Source: Sulfuricella sp.
GTDB lineage: Bacteria > Pseudomonadota > Gammaproteobacteria > Burkholderiales > Sulfuricellaceae
DNA: 6,209 nucleotides
Direction of reading: 5' to 3'
Assembly: GCA_030691435.1 (NCBI GenBank)
Contig: JAUYEK010000267.1
Location: forward strand, 1-6,209
The translations under genes and the position numbers were made by a program. Numbering within the stretch: position 1 is the stretch's first letter; every line of letters starts with the position of its first letter. The notes under the pieces are model-generated. The model had not been told where the DNA came from. It did no database searches and saw nothing but the letters and a program-made list of their open reading frames with translations. Below are positions 4,937 to 6,209 of the stretch, piece by piece.

Positions 4937-6209
4937 ATGCTTAGTAAACTGAACGTCGGCCCACGCCTGATTTTTCTGGTCGTCCTGATGGCGATTTTCA
5001 TGGTCAGCATCGGCATCATCGGCCTGCGTGCGACTTCGACTGTGGTCAGCAGCCTGGAAACGGTATATGCGGATCGGACCGTTCCCCTGGCCGATCTCGG
5101 CAAGGTGGCGCGATTAATCAATTCCGACATCGATCAGATCCTGCGCGCGTTACAGCACAACCCCAACTACGAGGTCGCCAAACTGCACGACCACCCGGTC
5201 TCCGCGCATATCAATCGCATCGAAGCCAACGAGGCCGAAACAGACAAAACCTGGGAAAAGTACATGGCGACTTACCTCACCCCGGAAGAAAAACAGCTGG
5301 CGGAAGACTTCATGCAAAAACGCAAGGTGTTCCTTGCAGAAACCTTGCTGCCGACAGTGCAGGCCCTTAAAAACAACGATTTCTCCTTCGACACCACCAA
5401 CCGCTTCCTGAAAGGCTCCAGCACCAATTTAAAAGATATGAGCGAGGCACTGCAGGCACTGACAGCCCTGCAAATACGGGTCGCCAAAGAAGAGTTCGAT
5501 CAGGCTGAAACCAACTACACTACGGCGCGCGCCATCTCGATCGGCGCCATCGTCGGCGGCGTGGCACTCGGGCTGTTCCTGGCCTGGTGGATCATCCGCT
5601 CGATCACCGGCCCTCTCAACCAGATGCGCGCCACCATCACCGAAGTCGAGAAAAACGGCGACTTCACCCGGCGCATCCCGGTCGACACCGAAGACGAAGT
5701 CGGGCAAACCGCCAAGTCCTTCAACCAGCTCATGGCCGCTTTGCAGCAGACCCTCGGCCAGGTGCTCGACAACGTGGCCAAGGTCTCGGACGCGGCGCTG
5801 AGCCTGTCGTCCTCATCCGGCCAGGTCGCCACCAGCTCCTCGTCCCAGAGCGAGGCGACCTCCTCGATGGCGGCCGCAGTCGAGGAAATGACCGTCAGCA
5901 TCAATCACGTTTCCGACAGTGCGCGCGAAGCCGTGGAGATTTCCCGCAAGTCGGGCAAACTCTCTACCGAGGGCGGCGAAATTATCAGCAAGGCCGCCGC
6001 GGAAATGTCGCAAATCGCAGAAACCGTGCGTCACACCGCGCAGGCCATCGAGGAGCTGGATCAGCACTCGAACCAGATATCCTCTATCGTCAAGGTCATC
6101 AAGGAGGTCGCCGACCAGACCAATCTGCTCGCTCTCAACGCGGCGATCGAGGCCGCCCGCGCCGGTGAGCAAGGCCGGGGTTTTGCGGTGGTGGCCGACG
6201 AGGTGCGCA
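4937..6209 (+). CDS. Methyl-accepting chemotaxis protein, 3' end cut by window
   Basis: Membrane chemoreceptor that passes ligand signals to CheW/CheA. The ATG at 4937 follows GGAGA with 6-nt spacing, and 424 codons are open to the right edge. Residues 11-30 are the first membrane helix. Residues 31-197 form a mainly helical periplasmic sensor, most like the four-helix-bundle (4HB_MCP) type. Residues 198-220 are the second membrane helix, and 221-274 a HAMP domain starting [10 protein letters not shown]. The cytoplasmic signalling helices follow, with [20 protein letters not shown] at 390-409 and [15 protein letters not shown] to the edge. This is the conserved hairpin tip that contacts CheA/CheW. 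The descending helix is missing from the window, not from the gene as far as can be seen. It is divergent from menB, and its ligand cannot be inferred. Confidence 0.93.
   Translation, partial: MLSKLNVGPRLIFLVVLMAIFMVSIGIIGLRATSTVVSSLETVYADRTVPLADLGKVARLINSDIDQILRALQHNPNYEVAKLHDHPVSAHINRIEANEAETDKTWEKYMATYLTPEEKQLAEDFMQKRKVFLAETLLPTVQALKNNDFSFDTTNRFLKGSSTNLKDMSEALQALTALQIRVAKEEFDQAETNYTTARAISIGAIVGGVALGLFLAWWIIRSITGPLNQMRATITEVEKNGDFTRRIPVDTEDEVGQTAKSFNQLMAALQQTLGQVLDNVAKVSDAALSLSSSSGQVATSSSSQSEATSSMAAAVEEMTVSINHVSDSAREAVEISRKSGKLSTEGGEIISKAAAEMSQIAETVRHTAQAIEELDQHSNQISSIVKVIKEVADQTNLLALNAAIEAARAGEQGRGFAVVADEVR

Noticed and set aside
5587..6168. Open frames on both strands over the chemoreceptor
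   Set aside because: The frame starting at 4937 gives a full membrane receptor with HAMP and a conserved signalling tip, so the others are shadows of it.
1..6209. tRNA, rRNA, CRISPR array, transposase or phage genes
   Set aside because: I looked for their usual signs (cloverleaf ends, regularly spaced direct repeats, transposase motifs) and saw none; the repeats present are isolated palindromes.

Overview
The window looks like chromosome from a denitrifying or N2O-respiring Gram-negative bacterium, most likely a betaproteobacterium. The basis is GC-rich coding sequence, FNR-type boxes, a clade II (Sec-exported) nitrous-oxide reductase, proteobacterial menaquinone genes, and palindromic repeats of the TGTAGGAGCG and GTAGGGTGGGCAC types. 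The exact genus cannot be read from the sequence.

Layout. A leftward (minus-strand) block fills positions 1-4802. In transcription order it holds menB (naphthoyl-CoA synthase), menA (DHNA prenyltransferase), a periplasmic TlpA/ResA-like thioredoxin, menC (o-succinylbenzoate synthase) and the first 254 codons of nosZ, which runs off the left edge. A divergent plus-strand gene at 4937-6209 encodes a methyl-accepting chemotaxis protein, cut by the right edge inside its signalling tip. No stretch above 300 bases lacks a gene. The largest gap, 765-1020, is the nosZ regulatory region. It contains two FNR/DNR-type boxes, one of them a perfect match, each followed 15-16 bp later by TGCTATA, plus an unrelated perfect palindrome.

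Repeats. Two copies of a TGTAGGAGCG palindrome flank the thioredoxin gene. A third, unrelated element of about 89 bp with 20-bp inverted ends sits at the menB/menA junction and supplies both candidate GTG starts of menA. A fourth, hairpin-rich and CT/GA-rich, lies in frame inside menC and seems to encode an extra stretch of protein.

How the genes fit together. MenC, MenB and MenA catalyse three steps of classical menaquinone synthesis. NosZ is a terminal reductase whose clade II form is thought, in several organisms, to receive electrons from the (mena)quinol pool. The arrangement suggests, but does not prove, that a low-potential quinone and N2O respiration are linked here. The thioredoxin could serve cytochrome c or copper-centre maturation for the same periplasmic chain. 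The chemoreceptor could steer the cell, but its ligand is unknown. I found no wholly new system. The most unusual points are the men-nos linkage, the doubled FNR promoter module, and the mobile-repeat material built into menC and the menA start.
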